64,000 nt of DNA from Forficula auricularia (Eukaryota > Arthropoda > Insecta > Dermaptera > Forficulidae). A program made the position numbers and the translations under genes. Each line of letters opens with the position of its first letter. Position 1 is the stretch's first letter. The DNA lies in assembly GCA_024734495.1 (NCBI GenBank), contig JALMQS010000426.1, positions 248,001 to 312,000 on the forward strand, given 5' to 3'. Shown here in pieces: positions 22,111 to 32,005 of the stretch. A model generated the notes under the pieces. It had not been told where the DNA came from. It saw only the letters and a list, made by a program, of their open reading frames with translations, and made no database searches.

Positions 22111-22417
22111 TCCTGGCCCCCGTGCTGCACCCCTTGGCTGTATGAGCCAACTGGCCGATGTGGCCACAACCCAGGCTGTGTACCCCCAGCACCCGTCTCG
22201 GCGGTACCAAGTACTCCGGGCTCGGTATGTGGTGCTGGGGGATTCCCATCGCCCCGGCCACCTCCATACCCCAAGCTGAAAGTTGGCCGCGCCAACTGGT
22301 CTTTTGTATTCGATCCTGCCGGACGCCTTTGCTATTACTGGTCCATTTTTGTTTCGCTTGCCTTCGTCTACAATTTCTGGGTTGTCATCTACCGTTTTGC
22401 ATTCAAAGAAATAGATG
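22111..22417 (+). CDS. Cyclic nucleotide-gated cation channel, exon covering the pre-S1 region and S1
   Basis: The frame runs open from 22111 and encodes GGFPSPRPPPYPKLKVGRAN, then WSFVFDPAGRLCYYW and SIFVSLAFVYNFWVVIYRFA before FKEID. This fits the start of the ion-channel domain of CNG channels: basic KVGRANW, FDPAGRLCYYW, then a hydrophobic S1 helix of about 22 residues. It most resembles the insect CNG-like (Cngl/CNGA-type) lineage. The exon ends at 22417 in phase 1 with a strong donor GTAAGT at 22418. A TAA at 22108-22110 closes the frame upstream, so the true exon start is either a 3' splice site between 22111 and about 22240 (candidates after CAG at about 22175 and 22191) or the region is disrupted. 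No S2-S6 or nucleotide-binding exon was found downstream, implying a large intron. Confidence 0.75.
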
Positions 22418-22478
22418 GTAAGTAGAAAATCCTTATTTTTATTTAATCTAATTTAAAATATAACAATCCTTCAATCTA

Positions 22479-23325
22479 AAAGATTTCAATTTGCCTATGG
22501 TAATAGATTCAAATTTTCTTAGAAAATCATAAGATGGTGTCATCTATTAAATCAGATGGAATGGAGTATTTTTAATTATATGTCAGAAGGGTTGTTTTTC
22601 ACCCCCCTCGGGAATCGAACCCGAGTGCCAGTAACGGCAATTCGGGCCATCTGGCTCACCTGTCAGGTGAGAACCTCTCTAACATATGTAAATGCGTTAA
22701 ATATTTTACTCAAAGATTGTTATCTTAATTTGTAAAATTTCGCGATCTAGTGATTCTAAATTTAAGCGTATAGCCATGCCATATAATTTAAATAAAGGTC
22801 GTTGAGTGTTTCGAATTTTGAAGAGATTCAAAAATTCGAAGGGCAATGGAATGACTTTTCCTAATTGAATATGAAAGATTTCAATTTGCCGATGGTAATA
22901 GATTCAAATTTTCTTAGAAAATCATAAGATGGTATCATCTATTAAATCCGATGGAATGGAATATTTTTAATTATATGTCAGAAGGGTTGTTCTTCACCCC
23001 CTCGGGAATCGAACCCGAGTGCCAGTAACAGCAATCCGGGCCATCTGGCTCACCTGCGAGGTGCGAACCTCTCTGACATATGTAAACCCGTTAAATATTT
23101 TACTCAAAGATTGTTATCTTAATTTGTAAAATTTCGCGATCTAGTGATTCTAAATTTAAACATTAGCCATGCCGTTATATATATAACTTAAATAAAGGTC
23201 AGGTTCGATTCCCGAGAGAGGTGAAAAACAACCCCTCTGACATATAATTTAAAATATTTCAATTCCATCGGATTTAATAGATGACACCATCTTATGATTT
23301 TCTAAGAAAATCCTTCAATCGTTAG
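22479..23325 (-). repeat. Tandem pair plus inverted third copy of a tRNA-derived repeat
   Basis: Units at 22479-22799 and 22871-23195 are direct copies offset by about 392 bp. Each carries on the minus strand a B-box GGTTCGATTCCCGAG and an upstream GTGAGCCAGATGGCCCGAAT A-box-like region. The block 23199-23325 is an inverted partial copy, again with GGTTCGATTCCCGAG. No acceptor stem forms, so these are SINE-like repeats and not tRNA genes. A related foldback lies at 54720-54950. Confidence 0.75.
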
Positions 23326-23625
23326 TATTCTTGATTGTAATGAATCTCATATCAATTCAACATTCACAATTTCAATCACTTAGAGAAAAATAAAAAAAAA
23401 CAATCTATTTATATTGTCTAAAGAAGCTTAGAAAAAACACAATAGTGTTTTTTTTCTTCAAATTATAATTACAGGCAAATATTTCTAAAGATACCGTCAC
23501 GAAAATAGAAGCATTGAGCTACATAACACTAATTTCCTTACCTCAGTTTCGAAATCATTTTGGTTTCACCTTTAAAACTCACCTTTTTCATAACTTTTAA
23601 GGAGATAGTTGTTGGTCCTAGCTGA

Positions 23626-24035
23626 AACATTTTAATATAATAATAAAACTTGAGTAAGATGCGAGGAAGGTTTCACAAAAAAAGAAATAAAACAAAATTG
23701 AGTTTTGAATTCGATATATTTCCGGGGGTGAGCCCATCTTCAGGAGTCTGAGAAAACTGATTATAAATTGGAAAAATAATTTTAGTAATAACAATTTTTG
23801 AAAATATATGTAGTTAGGGGAAAGAAGGGGGAGGAGGAGAAAGTGTACTGAGAATTAATATTTTCAACAAATGGAACAATTGAGTTTTTACCCCTCTGAT
23901 GGGAAACTATACCTGCTATTATAAAAAGGAATGGAAGATGGGCTGAACCCCGAAATATATCGAATTCAAAACTCAATTTTGTTTTATTTCTTTTTTGTGA
24001 AACCTATCTCGCATCTTACTCAAGTTTTATGACCT
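23626..24035. mobile_element. Foldback element of the GAAATATATCGAATTC family, second copy
   Basis: Arms 23626-23722 and 23951-24032 are inverted copies with AAACTTGAGTAAGATGCGAG, TTTCACAAAAAAAGAAAT and AAAATTGAGTTTTGAATTCG. Hammerhead cores face each other at the inner edges: the left one is intact (minus strand), the right one (23931-23961) has lost CTGA. Confidence 0.75.
23713..23743 (-). ncRNA. Hammerhead ribozyme-like motif
   Basis: On the minus strand CTGAAGA, extra T, GGG/CCC stem II, GGAAA, TATATC. The TC/GA start of stem I is kept, but the outer stem I is weak and stem II carries an extra CG step before GAAA. Probably decayed. Confidence 0.5.
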
Positions 24036-24372
24036 CTTCCACTTTGAAAACGATAATAGTACCCCTAGTATTAAGCGGGTAAGTTGTTCTATTTTCCTGA
24101 CGCCAACTATTACTAACAAAAATTAAATTATAGTTACTCAATCTAGTTAGTTAGAGAAAAATAAAAACAAATATATATATACCCCTATTTTTTATCCCTT
24201 TTATTTTTCTTATCTTTTTCTTTTGTCCACCCACCCTAAATTTATTTCATGAAATTCCTCTCTTCTTCCATCCCGAAAATCTACAATCAAAAAACAAAAA
24301 TAATAATATAAACAAAAAACAAAATGACACAAATCTCACCTCAATATGGAGATTGATTTTAATATTTTAGTC

Positions 24373-24768
24373 CAGTGGTTCTTAACCTATGGGTCGCGAC
24401 CCAAAATTGGGTCGCAAACCATATTCTTTGGGTCGCGCAGAGTCGTTAATCAAATATTTTACTGATTATTATAAGTTGAAAAATATCCATATTTTTAGGT
24501 ATTTAATACTATAAAAAATGAAAATATAAAAAATACGCTCTTTTTAATTAAATTTTGCTTAGATCGGAAAGTACCTTTAGTTGTCTTAATTGTTACAAAA
24601 TAATATTATACGAGTATGTGAGTTAAAAAAAAGTCGTCATTGAAAATGGAAGAAAATTTCTCAAGTATCATCTAAAAAAAGGTAATTAAATTTTTTTTTG
24701 TGGGGGGGTCACGACATCAACATATTTCTCAAATTTGGGTCACAGATTAAAAAGGTTAAGAACCACTG
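24373..24768. mobile_element. hAT MITE with exact 8-bp TSD
   Basis: Terminal repeats CAGTGGTTCTTAACC and GGTTAAGAACCACTG, flanked by perfect TTTTAGTC duplications (24365-24372 and 24769-24776). Length 396 bp, no transposase. The intact TSD suggests a fairly young insertion. Confidence 0.9.
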
Positions 24769-25109
24769 TTTTAGTCGACAACGAAACTGATCTTGAAACT
24801 TAGGAAAGGCTGCTCAATGCTTATTTTCGTGAAGCCAACTTTAGAAATGTTTGCATATCTGTAATTATAGTTTTTAAAAAATATTCTTTCTTTCTACACT
24901 TGTTTGAGCAATATAAATAAAAGCTTTGTCATTTTCAAATTGTTTTAAATGAATCATACGAGAAAATATTTTAGTTAACAAAATTATGATGAGTGGTGTT
25001 AGAAAATATATTTTTTTTTAAGTAGAAATATAAATATATAATTTGTTAATTTTAATGGAATAAAGTATTTAGTTGGGTAAATATCTGTAAGTGGTTGAAG
25101 AAGAAAGCT

Positions 25110-25380
25110 TTTTTTTCAAATCGGATTGAAAATTATCTACTATTTCTCACCTATTGTTGGAATTCCCCATGGCTCAGTCATTTCCCCTATGTTCTCTCCA
25201 ATTAATTTCAATGACCTATTCAATTGGCACTCAAATCCCATTTACGATTGCACCATTCATTCTTATACAATTCTAATATCAAAAAATGTAGTTAATTTGA
25301 GACAAGACTTTTTTTTTGATCAAATACTAATACTAATGAGTGTAATAAGCTGTCGTCTTGGTGGTCATATTCCCGTCTAA
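25110..25380 (+). pseudogene. Non-LTR reverse-transcriptase palm fragment
   Basis: The frame reads GIPHGSVISPMFSPINFNDL then HSNPIYDCTIHSYT. This matches the RT core of CR1/Jockey-like elements: the G-x-PQG-x-xSP-xLF-x-x-x-INDL motif, followed by the box that should hold the catalytic F/Y-A-DD. Here that box has decayed to YDCTIHS, so the polymerase is dead. Downstream sequence drifts out of frame. Confidence 0.7.
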
Positions 25381-25399
25381 CCTCTCTTGGACTGAGCAC

Positions 25400-26330
25400 A
25401 TTTTCTCTTTGGCGAAATTTTCCTGAAGGAATTTTTTGCTTTCTATTCAAGTCCAGGGGTTATTTTGACAACATTAATAACTTCTCACCCTCCACAAAGT
25501 CCAAATCCGGCCCTGTTTCAAATATAGCTCGCATGTGGAGACGGATTTACAAGCATCTTTTTCCAGCTTAGATGTAATGCCGAAACGAACAAATAAATTA
25601 ATAAAAGATTAAGATTCTCACACACTCTGACCAAGTGAAGCTTTTCATGTTGGATTGCCACATTAAGTTAAATGTAATTCTCAAAAGGCCGCATTCAAGA
25701 AATTGCAATGAATTGTACTTCAAAATGCACAGTATTTAGTAAAAAACTTAAATCAAAAATAGAAAATTTTTAAATGTGATTTAATTAATTCATGACTGAA
25801 AAATATAAAATTAATTTTCTGGTTTACGGTTTTGTAATTATTTTGATATAACAGAAATATAAAATGAATAAATTTTATTTTAAGTAATACCTACGTTATT
25901 TTGAAAGCTTTTTAATTTCATTGAATCCGCTCAATTTACAAAAGGTTTATTTGAGTACGAGAAAATATCAAAAAATAGTCGCACCTCACTAGATTAAAAA
26001 TAAAATACTATTATACGAGATTAAAGAGAAATTTTATTAAAGTCTCCATTGAAATAATCATAAAAGGTAGAATACTCTCAGACAAATTTTAATGTATAAA
26101 ATAAGTCACATTTACTTTTATACCTTTTACAGGTATAAATACAATTGTGAGAAAACATTTTTATTCGTTGATGACATATCTTATAAATCCGTATACCTAC
26201 ATTGCTTTTTACTCAAGAAAATTCATAAATATAAGTGACTTCAATCATTGAACTAAATATTGAAGTGATGTTAGCTTTAATAGTTGATTCTCAAGGGAAT
26301 GCTTAAATAGTGTAATTTTACTTGGTTAGT
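25400..26330. other. AT-rich region, nothing recognised
   Basis: No ORF, repeat end or RNA motif supported. Confidence 0.45.
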
Positions 26331-26379
26331 CCGGAGTGAACCGAGCGGCCCTAGTATTTAGACAAAAAGAAAAATTGCT

Positions 26380-26590
26380 CATTGTTCTTAATAAAGTCTA
26401 AAATATGGAGAAAAATCTTTCAATCTGTCTGGATTCCGATACCAAGAATGGAAAGTTGTAGAAAGTTCCTCCACCAAAATGTTTATATTTTCAATGAGGA
26501 GAACTGCTTAGATAATTTGGAGCTCTCTAGCTTTGGAAGATCCTCTACAAAACTGCAGAAAATATAATTTTTTCACAAAGAGAAACAAAG
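26380..26590 (+). repeat. Dispersed repeat (family of 2086-2360 and 60780-61060)
   Basis: The text 'TCTGTCTGGATTCCGATACC', 'AGAATGGAAAGT' and 'AGAAAG' aligns with GTCTGTTTGGATCCCAGTAC, AGAATGGAAAGT and AGAAAG at 60885-60940. The 61-codon ORF is not conserved between copies. Confidence 0.45.
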
Positions 26591-26640
26591 AGGTTGTCCT
26601 CTGCTTGATGCAAATAAACATACACATATATGATAGAGTT

Positions 26641-26890
26641 TTTCTTTAGGAGACGGACTGGTATAAATATGCACTTAGATGTTGATGAAAGCAGTCCACG
26701 GTGGTTGTAAAAAAAACTAACTAAACTAAAAATAAACTACTTTCATTGACTTTTTGTTACTCTGAAGAAGGAGAGAATAAATCTCCGAAACGTCGGTTTA
26801 ACAAATAAATGTAAAATAATAAAACCTCTATAGTCTTATTTTTTTTTACAACCACCGTGGACTGCTTTCATCAACATCCAATTGCATACA
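26641..26890 (+). mobile_element. Hammerhead foldback element, GTCGG family
   Basis: Arms 26681-26717 and 26840-26876 are perfect inverted repeats (GTTGATGAAAGCAGTCCACG and complement). The loop carries an intact hammerhead core. The outer left end AGGAGACGGACTGGTATA matches, inverted, the ends near 27362 and 55462. Confidence 0.75.
26762..26794 (+). ncRNA. Hammerhead ribozyme-like motif with minimal stem III
   Basis: CTGAAGA, extra A, stem II GGAGA/TCTCC, GAAA, C-GTC. Stem III has no loop (GAAACGTC), the form expected to need dimerisation. Stem I pairs TTTGTTA upstream with TAACAAA downstream, plus two pairs next to the core. Confidence 0.75.
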
Positions 26891-26941
26891 CACATATATA
26901 TCGAAATTATATATCTGTATATATATTATTTATTTGTTTGA

Positions 26942-26972
26942 GACTATAGTTTCGAAGGTCTTCATCATAAGT
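26942..26972 (-). ncRNA. Decayed hammerhead motif (CTTATGA core)
   Basis: The minus strand has GAAG/CTTC stem II and GAAACTATAGTC intact, but the essential G5 is T (CTTATGA). Predicted inactive. Confidence 0.5.
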
Positions 26973-27039
26973 CTTTTTTAATTATAAATATTATTTTTCA
27001 TGGTCAATACCGTATGGATATTGAAAATAATAAATAATA

Positions 27040-27380
27040 TTAAGTGGATATTGATGAGGCAGTCCAAAAAAGAAGATAATTGATACCATCTTTTTATTTT
27101 TATTCAAAAACCGACGTTTCGGAGGCTATTCCCTCCTTCTTCAGGGTTTTGAAAAGTTAGTGAAGGAAATCCAATGTGACATTCCCCTCTGTCTCCTCTT
27201 TCAGTAGCAGTAACAATAATATATTGTATCTCATTCTCAGCAGAATTATAATGTAGTCTGCTGAGAATGAAATACAATATATTATTGTTACTGCCTGTAC
27301 TACTGTATAAATTATCTTTTTTTTTGAACTACCTCATCAATATCCACTTAATTAACTTATCAGTCCGTCTCCAAAAATTA
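27040..27380 (-). mobile_element. Hammerhead foldback element, GTCGG family, with inner palindrome
   Basis: Outer arms AGTGGATATTGATGAGGCAG (27041-27060) and its near complement at 27328-27352. An inner palindrome at 27207-27243 and 27252-27288 uses AACAATAATATATTGTAT. The right end has CAGTCCGTCTCC. It sits in opposite orientation to its neighbour at 26641-26890. Confidence 0.75.
27113..27144 (-). ncRNA. Hammerhead ribozyme-like motif with minimal stem III
   Basis: Minus strand: CTGAAGA, extra A, GGAGG/CCTCC stem II, GAAA, C-GTC. Stem I pairs TTCAAAA with TTTTGAA and CC with GG at the core. Stem I differs in sequence from the 26762 copy but keeps pairing. Confidence 0.75.
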
Positions 27381-27429
27381 CTCCAATCTTAATAAATAAT
27401 ATATATATATATATATACAGATATATCTT

Positions 27430-28140
27430 CTTCTTCTTAATAGGCGCTTGTGCCTGTTCTTCCAATTTATAAATTAGCCGGTGACAAATGATTGATGCCA
27501 TCTTTTTTTCGGCCTTCCTCTGCTTCTTGTTCCTTGTGGACGGTTGTCGCGAACGATTTTCGGCAAACGGTCAACAGGCATCCTCTCAACATGATCGGCC
27601 CAGCACTTCCTTCGAACGCCCACTCAGTCGGCTATGTCATGAATTTTGCTTTTGCTTGTTCCCTGAGGTCCTCATTGCGAATTTTGTATCGTATGGTCTT
27701 GCCTTGGATAGTTCTAATAATCATCATCTCTGTTGTTCTGAGAAGTTGTTTCGTGAAAGTCGTATCCGCTCTTGATTCGGCACCATAAGTGATTACCGGA
27801 CGGACGCAGGTTTTGTATATCCGTACTTTGCCTTCTGGAGATAGATATTTGTTTTTCCAAATCAGGCTATATAGGCATCCGGAAATTCTCGCACCCTTGA
27901 CCACTTGGGACTTGACTTCATCCCCGAATTCCTCTTGCTTGATATTTCAACTCCCAGGTAATTGAATCTTGGGAGTTGTTCTTTCGGGGTGTTGTTTATT
28001 TCTAGGTTGCATGTGAGAGGAGTCTTCGTTATGACCATAGATTTTGACTTGGTCGTTGATATTTTCATGTTGAGCAGTACGGAGTTAGCGTTGAATGTGT
28101 CCAGAACGACTTGGAGATCATCTTCATTCTCTGACATCAT
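27430..28140 (-). pseudogene. Endonuclease-reverse transcriptase C-terminal region (RTE-like LINE)
   Basis: The minus strand encodes DLQVVLDTFNANSVLLNMKI, then NYLGVEISSKRN, then in a shifted frame KGARISGCLYSLIWKNKYLS, KVRIYKTCVRPVITYGAESR and AEMMIIRTIQGKT-like text. These are the primer-grip, thumb and post-RT motifs (YLG, K-x-R-x-Y, RPVxTYGAE, RxLR-x-xxG) of the abundant insect endonuclease-RT ORFs. A frameshift lies near 27900-27930. The 3' part at 27650-27480 still carries the basic tail. The catalytic palm is cut off by the TA microsatellite at 28143. Confidence 0.8.
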
Positions 28141-28142
28141 AC

Positions 28143-28148
28143 AGATAC

Positions 28149-28199
<51 letters not shown>
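28143..28199. repeat. (TA)n microsatellite
   Basis: About 26 uninterrupted TA repeats directly after the truncated reverse-transcriptase fragment. It makes artificial Ile/Tyr-rich ORFs on both strands. Confidence 0.95.
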
Positions 28200-28203
<4 letters not shown>

Positions 28204-28299
28204 CGATATATATGTGTGTATGTTTATTTGCATCAAGTAGAAGACAACGTCTTTGTTTCTCTTTGTTGATCAACAACTCTCCTACTCTCGGCAAAACAA

Positions 28300-29320
28300 A
28301 AACTTTTCATAATTTTTCATTGATTTTATTGATATTTTAAGGCCATGTCATAATTTAACAGAAGTAGATATAATAGTATAAGAGAAGTAAATATATAATA
28401 GAACGCACTCAATCTTGAAAAAGTTTCTCTTTTTTGTCCAACTTTATAATGTTTTTATTTCACAAGTTTATTAAATTATTTATCATAATAATAAAATATT
28501 TTTTTCTTTTTCCGGTCTAGTACAATAGCAGGTTTTTTTTTAAAATTAGTTTCAAATAAAATATTCTTTTGACTAATCTCTTCAAAGTTTCGCGAATAAA
28601 AAAATATTAAAATAAGAGCAAAATCATGATAATATAAATAATAATAAAGAGAAATTTGAATTCATTCAAAATGCCGAGTTATCGAGATATCAAATGTACA
28701 TACGTTTTCGCTCTTTAGAAGGGAAAAAAATATTTTAATTGAAAATTAGAGGGTGAAAATTTTCTCTCCTTGTACACTGGTAGGTAACTCGATACTCGCT
28801 AAATCATTTTTCATGGCTTTAATCGCTTATCTCTAATACTGAGAACGGATTTACCGTGGCAACTATGGGACAATCAATTTCGACCAAATCGAATTATAAA
28901 TATTAAAACAAAAAATGAGCCAATATATAAATAGATCATTTAATTCTTTGTCATTTTAATTTTATCGAATTAAAACTTCTATAGCCTGCAGCGTTTCATG
29001 TTGCCGAGTTTCACCACGCCGTAACAGCAATAAAATAATTGAATGTTCTGATTACTTTAGTTAATTAAAAATTTATCTTTTTCAAACTTTTATATCTGAT
29101 CGTATTGGTGACATACGTATTTAATTAATTCTATAAAGCAATAGTTCCCAAACCGTGGTTCGTCAATAACCAGATGTCCGCGAGATTCTCGACGCGGATC
29201 CGAAGACCCGACTTCTGGAAATGCTTTTATATCTTGAAAAAATTTAGCTTTCCGAGGGTAATAGAGTTGATTCATAATGAAAAATCAATGAGGTTATCCT
29301 TTGCTTGATACAAATAAATA
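28300..29320. other. AT-rich region, nothing recognised
   Basis: No supported feature; the minus ORF 29090-29275 is not recognised. Confidence 0.4.
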
Positions 29321-29332
29321 TCTATATAATAG

Positions 29333-29828
29333 GTCATATAAAAAGTCTCCACGGTTTTTTGGTACATTTTTGATCAAAAAATTTCTTTATTTAAAATCAA
29401 TTTTAATCAAGTACAAATTGACCATTATTATCTAAGTTGCCATTTTTGGATAGCTTCATAATTCCATCGGGGTAGAACTTCTTTGATTTATCTTCGAAAA
29501 ATTTGGCCAAGTGATTTTCAGCGGCGCTTCGGTCGGCCAATTTTTTACCATCAAGAGATTTTTGCAAAGACCGACACAAATGGTAGTCAGACGGTGCAAG
29601 GTCCGGGCTATACGGTGGATGCATCAAAACTTCCAAACCAAGTTCCGTCAATTTGTTCCGGGTCACCAAATATGTGTGTGGCCGCGCACGAATTATGAAG
29701 CTACCCAAAAAATGGCAAAAGGTCATAGATAATAATTGTCAATTTGTACTTGATTAAAATTGATTTTCAAAAAATAAATTTTTTGTTCAAAAATGTACCA
29801 AAAAACCGCGGAGACTTTTTATATGACC
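29333..29828 (-). mobile_element. Palindromic mariner derivative
   Basis: Ends GGTCATATAAAAAGTCTCC and complement, flanked by TA on both sides (29331-29332, 29829-29830). The inverted arms are over 100 bp, far longer than ordinary mariner repeats, and run into the 3' end of the transposase gene on both sides: CAAGTACAAATTG is present at 29408 and, inverted, near 29740. This implies replacement of the 5' end by an inverted 3' end. Confidence 0.85.
29403..29726 (-). pseudogene. mariner transposase C-terminal fragment
   Basis: The minus-strand frame has ARPHTYLVTRNKLTELGLEV, then LMHPPYSPDLAPSDYHLCRS and, near the end, KFYPDGIMKLSKNGN. This is the C-terminal half of mariner transposase, with the third catalytic Asp in SPDLAPSD retained. 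The second Asp, normally just before ARPH, is replaced (residues IIR), and the N-terminal DNA-binding region is absent. Non-functional. Confidence 0.9.
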
Positions 29829-29834
29829 TATTAC

Positions 29835-31040
29835 ATCAAATGCTAAGGGTCGAAAAAAGAAATGCTACGATTAAATATTTGCCGTGATCTTAGAAAATTG
29901 AGAATTTCAAACCATAAAAGGGATAGTTCCCTTAATTCTAGAAAAATCTAAAATCTTAACAAATTTTGTATATGGCGAAGTTATGGGGGAGGTGGGTTCA
30001 TTCAAAGCTCTTCATGGCTAAATGAAGCACTTTTAATCAGCGCAGAAAGTTGAAGTGTAAGGTTGTAAAAGAAAATTATCTTCTAACCACATTAAAAATC
30101 GAAAATGTAATATTTTTTGTAGAGAGACAATTTATGGGCAGATATTTGAAAAGAGGACATAAAATACAGATGAGTTAATGAAGAACTTCTTGTTATTGTA
30201 AAAACTTGAAAATTCGACGACAATACAGCTAATACGATCTAGATTCGAAGAAAATTCAGAAATTGCAAAAATTTATTTATGGGGTAGGATGTATTTCTTC
30301 ATAAAGAAGGCAAAAAATAATATAGACATTTTCAAAAACTTACATTCAAATCAAAGTGTTCAAAATTACTCTCATAGAAGGTCATTTTGTCCTTATTTAA
30401 TAAAAAATTGCAAATAAAAAAATAAATTATATGGGATCCATATATAAGGGTTGATGTACATAAAATGCGAAAAAAAAGATTCTTCAAGATGAAACGTTTC
30501 CATTTTTCTTAAAAAAATTTAAAAATTTTCAGCAGTAAAGCTGATAGCCCCAAAATTTTGTAAAATTCAAATAATTAGCAAATTATCATTATGGGGCCGA
30601 GTAATAGGGCGGGTTCTAAAAATCTATTCTATCTAACATCGTAAGGGTCGAACAAAGACATGAATTGATGAAGTACTTCCCGTGATTTTAGATATTTGAA
30701 AATATTTAAATTTCGAAACCCTCAACAATTTCTAATTATTAAACTAAATGGTTTGGCAGTATTTAAATTTAGAATCGCTTAAATAAATTATTTAACGATT
30801 AAGATTGCAACATTCTGCAAAATTTCTACCCTTGTTCTATTTGGTATGTCAGATAGATTTTTCCTCGAAGAAAGTCATTGGCCTTGATATCTTTTTGGCA
30901 CTTGGGTACAATTCCAAGGGGATTATTACAACCTTCTGCCATGTAATAAAAATTATTCATAACAACTCATATTCATTAGATATTATAAGATAATCGCGTG
31001 ATTTTTCTCTTATTTACTATTTAATGTAATATCGATTTCA
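29835..31040. other. No recognised gene; weak internal repeats
   Basis: Phrases such as GAAAATTC, 'ATTTATGGGG', 'ATTATGGGGC' and 'GGGTCGAA' recur several times between 29850 and 30720, suggesting an old, diverged repeat. No coding frame convinces. Confidence 0.35.
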
Positions 31041-31055
31041 AAATATAGGTTGACC

Positions 31056-31323
31056 CAAGGGCGGATCCAGGGGGGGGCGACCGCCCCCCATAGAGGCCCG
31101 TGCCTGTCAAAAAAAATTTGTAAAAAAAAAAACATTTTTTTTGTTAAAAAATTTTCAAATTGAAAATAAAGTTCTATGTGTGTGTGTGTGGGGGGCGCCT
31201 CTGACCCCCCCCCCCCCCCCGCTTGGACAATTCGATCGCGACACACTTCCGGATAAAAAGTAGATCTTACATACCACCTTATATACATTCACCCCCCATA
31301 AAAAATTCCTGGATCCGCCCTTG
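31056..31323. mobile_element. hAT-type MITE with exact 8-bp TSD
   Basis: Ends CAAGGGCGGATCCAGG and CCTGGATCCGCCCTTG, flanked by perfect GGTTGACC (31048-31055 and 31324-31331). The interior holds long G and C runs and a GT repeat. Length 268 bp, no ORF. Confidence 0.9.
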
Positions 31324-31782
31324 GGTTGACCAAACGTTTCTAGTGCACTCTTGTTAAGGACGTTCCCTAATATATAATAGATATCAGATGCAGTTCCATC
31401 TTTCTCTTACTCTCACATGCGCAGAAAGGCAAAAATATTTTCACTGCGTCGTTTCTCAGATCTGGCAACATTGCATTCTTACCGACGCTAAAAGACAAAG
31501 AATTAAAAAAAACACTCCATGAAACAGCTCAATACGAAATTCCAGATGAGAACAGTATAGTTAGGTTGAGAGAATTAGCTAAAAATCTCAAATGCACCAG
31601 CTGCAGAAGTTTTTTAGATATGGAAAAATTGAGTGATTTTAGTGCGACGTTGCCAAGTCGCCACCTTTCACTTGACATGCCATGAGAGAAAAAATGAAAA
31701 CCATCAAAAGTACTTAACTTTTAACATATTTCATACAAAACGAATACCTCTTGATACAATTATTTTAACAGAAAAATATTTT

Positions 31783-32005
31783 GAAGGAGACAATAAAGAT
31801 GTGTCTTCTGCTGGAATTATAAATTTTATTTATTTATAACGAGAATATAGTTTCGAGGGCTTATTCATAAGTTAATTCCTGTGAATACATTGTAATAGAC
31901 TGATGAAGAGGGCAAAGCCCTCGAAACTATAGTCTCGTTATAAATAAATAAAATTTATAATTCCAGCAGAAGACACACTCTTTTATTGTCTCCTTCAATA
32001 TATAA
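31783..32005 (+). mobile_element. Hammerhead foldback element, ACTATAGTCTC family
   Basis: Arms 31783-31862 and 31913-32005 are inverted repeats (GAAGGAGACAATAAAGATGT, AATTATAAATTTTATTTATT). Hammerhead halves face each other across the loop; the right (plus) copy is intact, and the left (minus, about 31848-31872) is decayed. Confidence 0.75.
31900..31934 (+). ncRNA. Hammerhead ribozyme-like motif
   Basis: CTGATGA, extra A, perfect stem II GAGGGC/GCCCTC with AAA loop, GAAA, C-TATA-GTC. Stem I pairs GA/TC at the core and TTGTAA with TTATAA outside. This is the best-preserved copy of its family. Confidence 0.75.

Noticed and set aside
22004..22421. Overlapping ORFs in other frames and on the minus strand of the CNG exon region
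   Set aside because: Shadows of GC-rich sequence; only the frame ending at the GTAAGT donor has recognisable protein motifs.
22600..22690. tRNA gene on the minus strand
   Set aside because: B-box present but no acceptor-stem pairing, and the unit is duplicated with 200 bp of non-tRNA flank; SINE-like repeat.
28141..28240. Tyr/Ile-rich ORFs on both strands
   Set aside because: They are translations of the (TA)n microsatellite.
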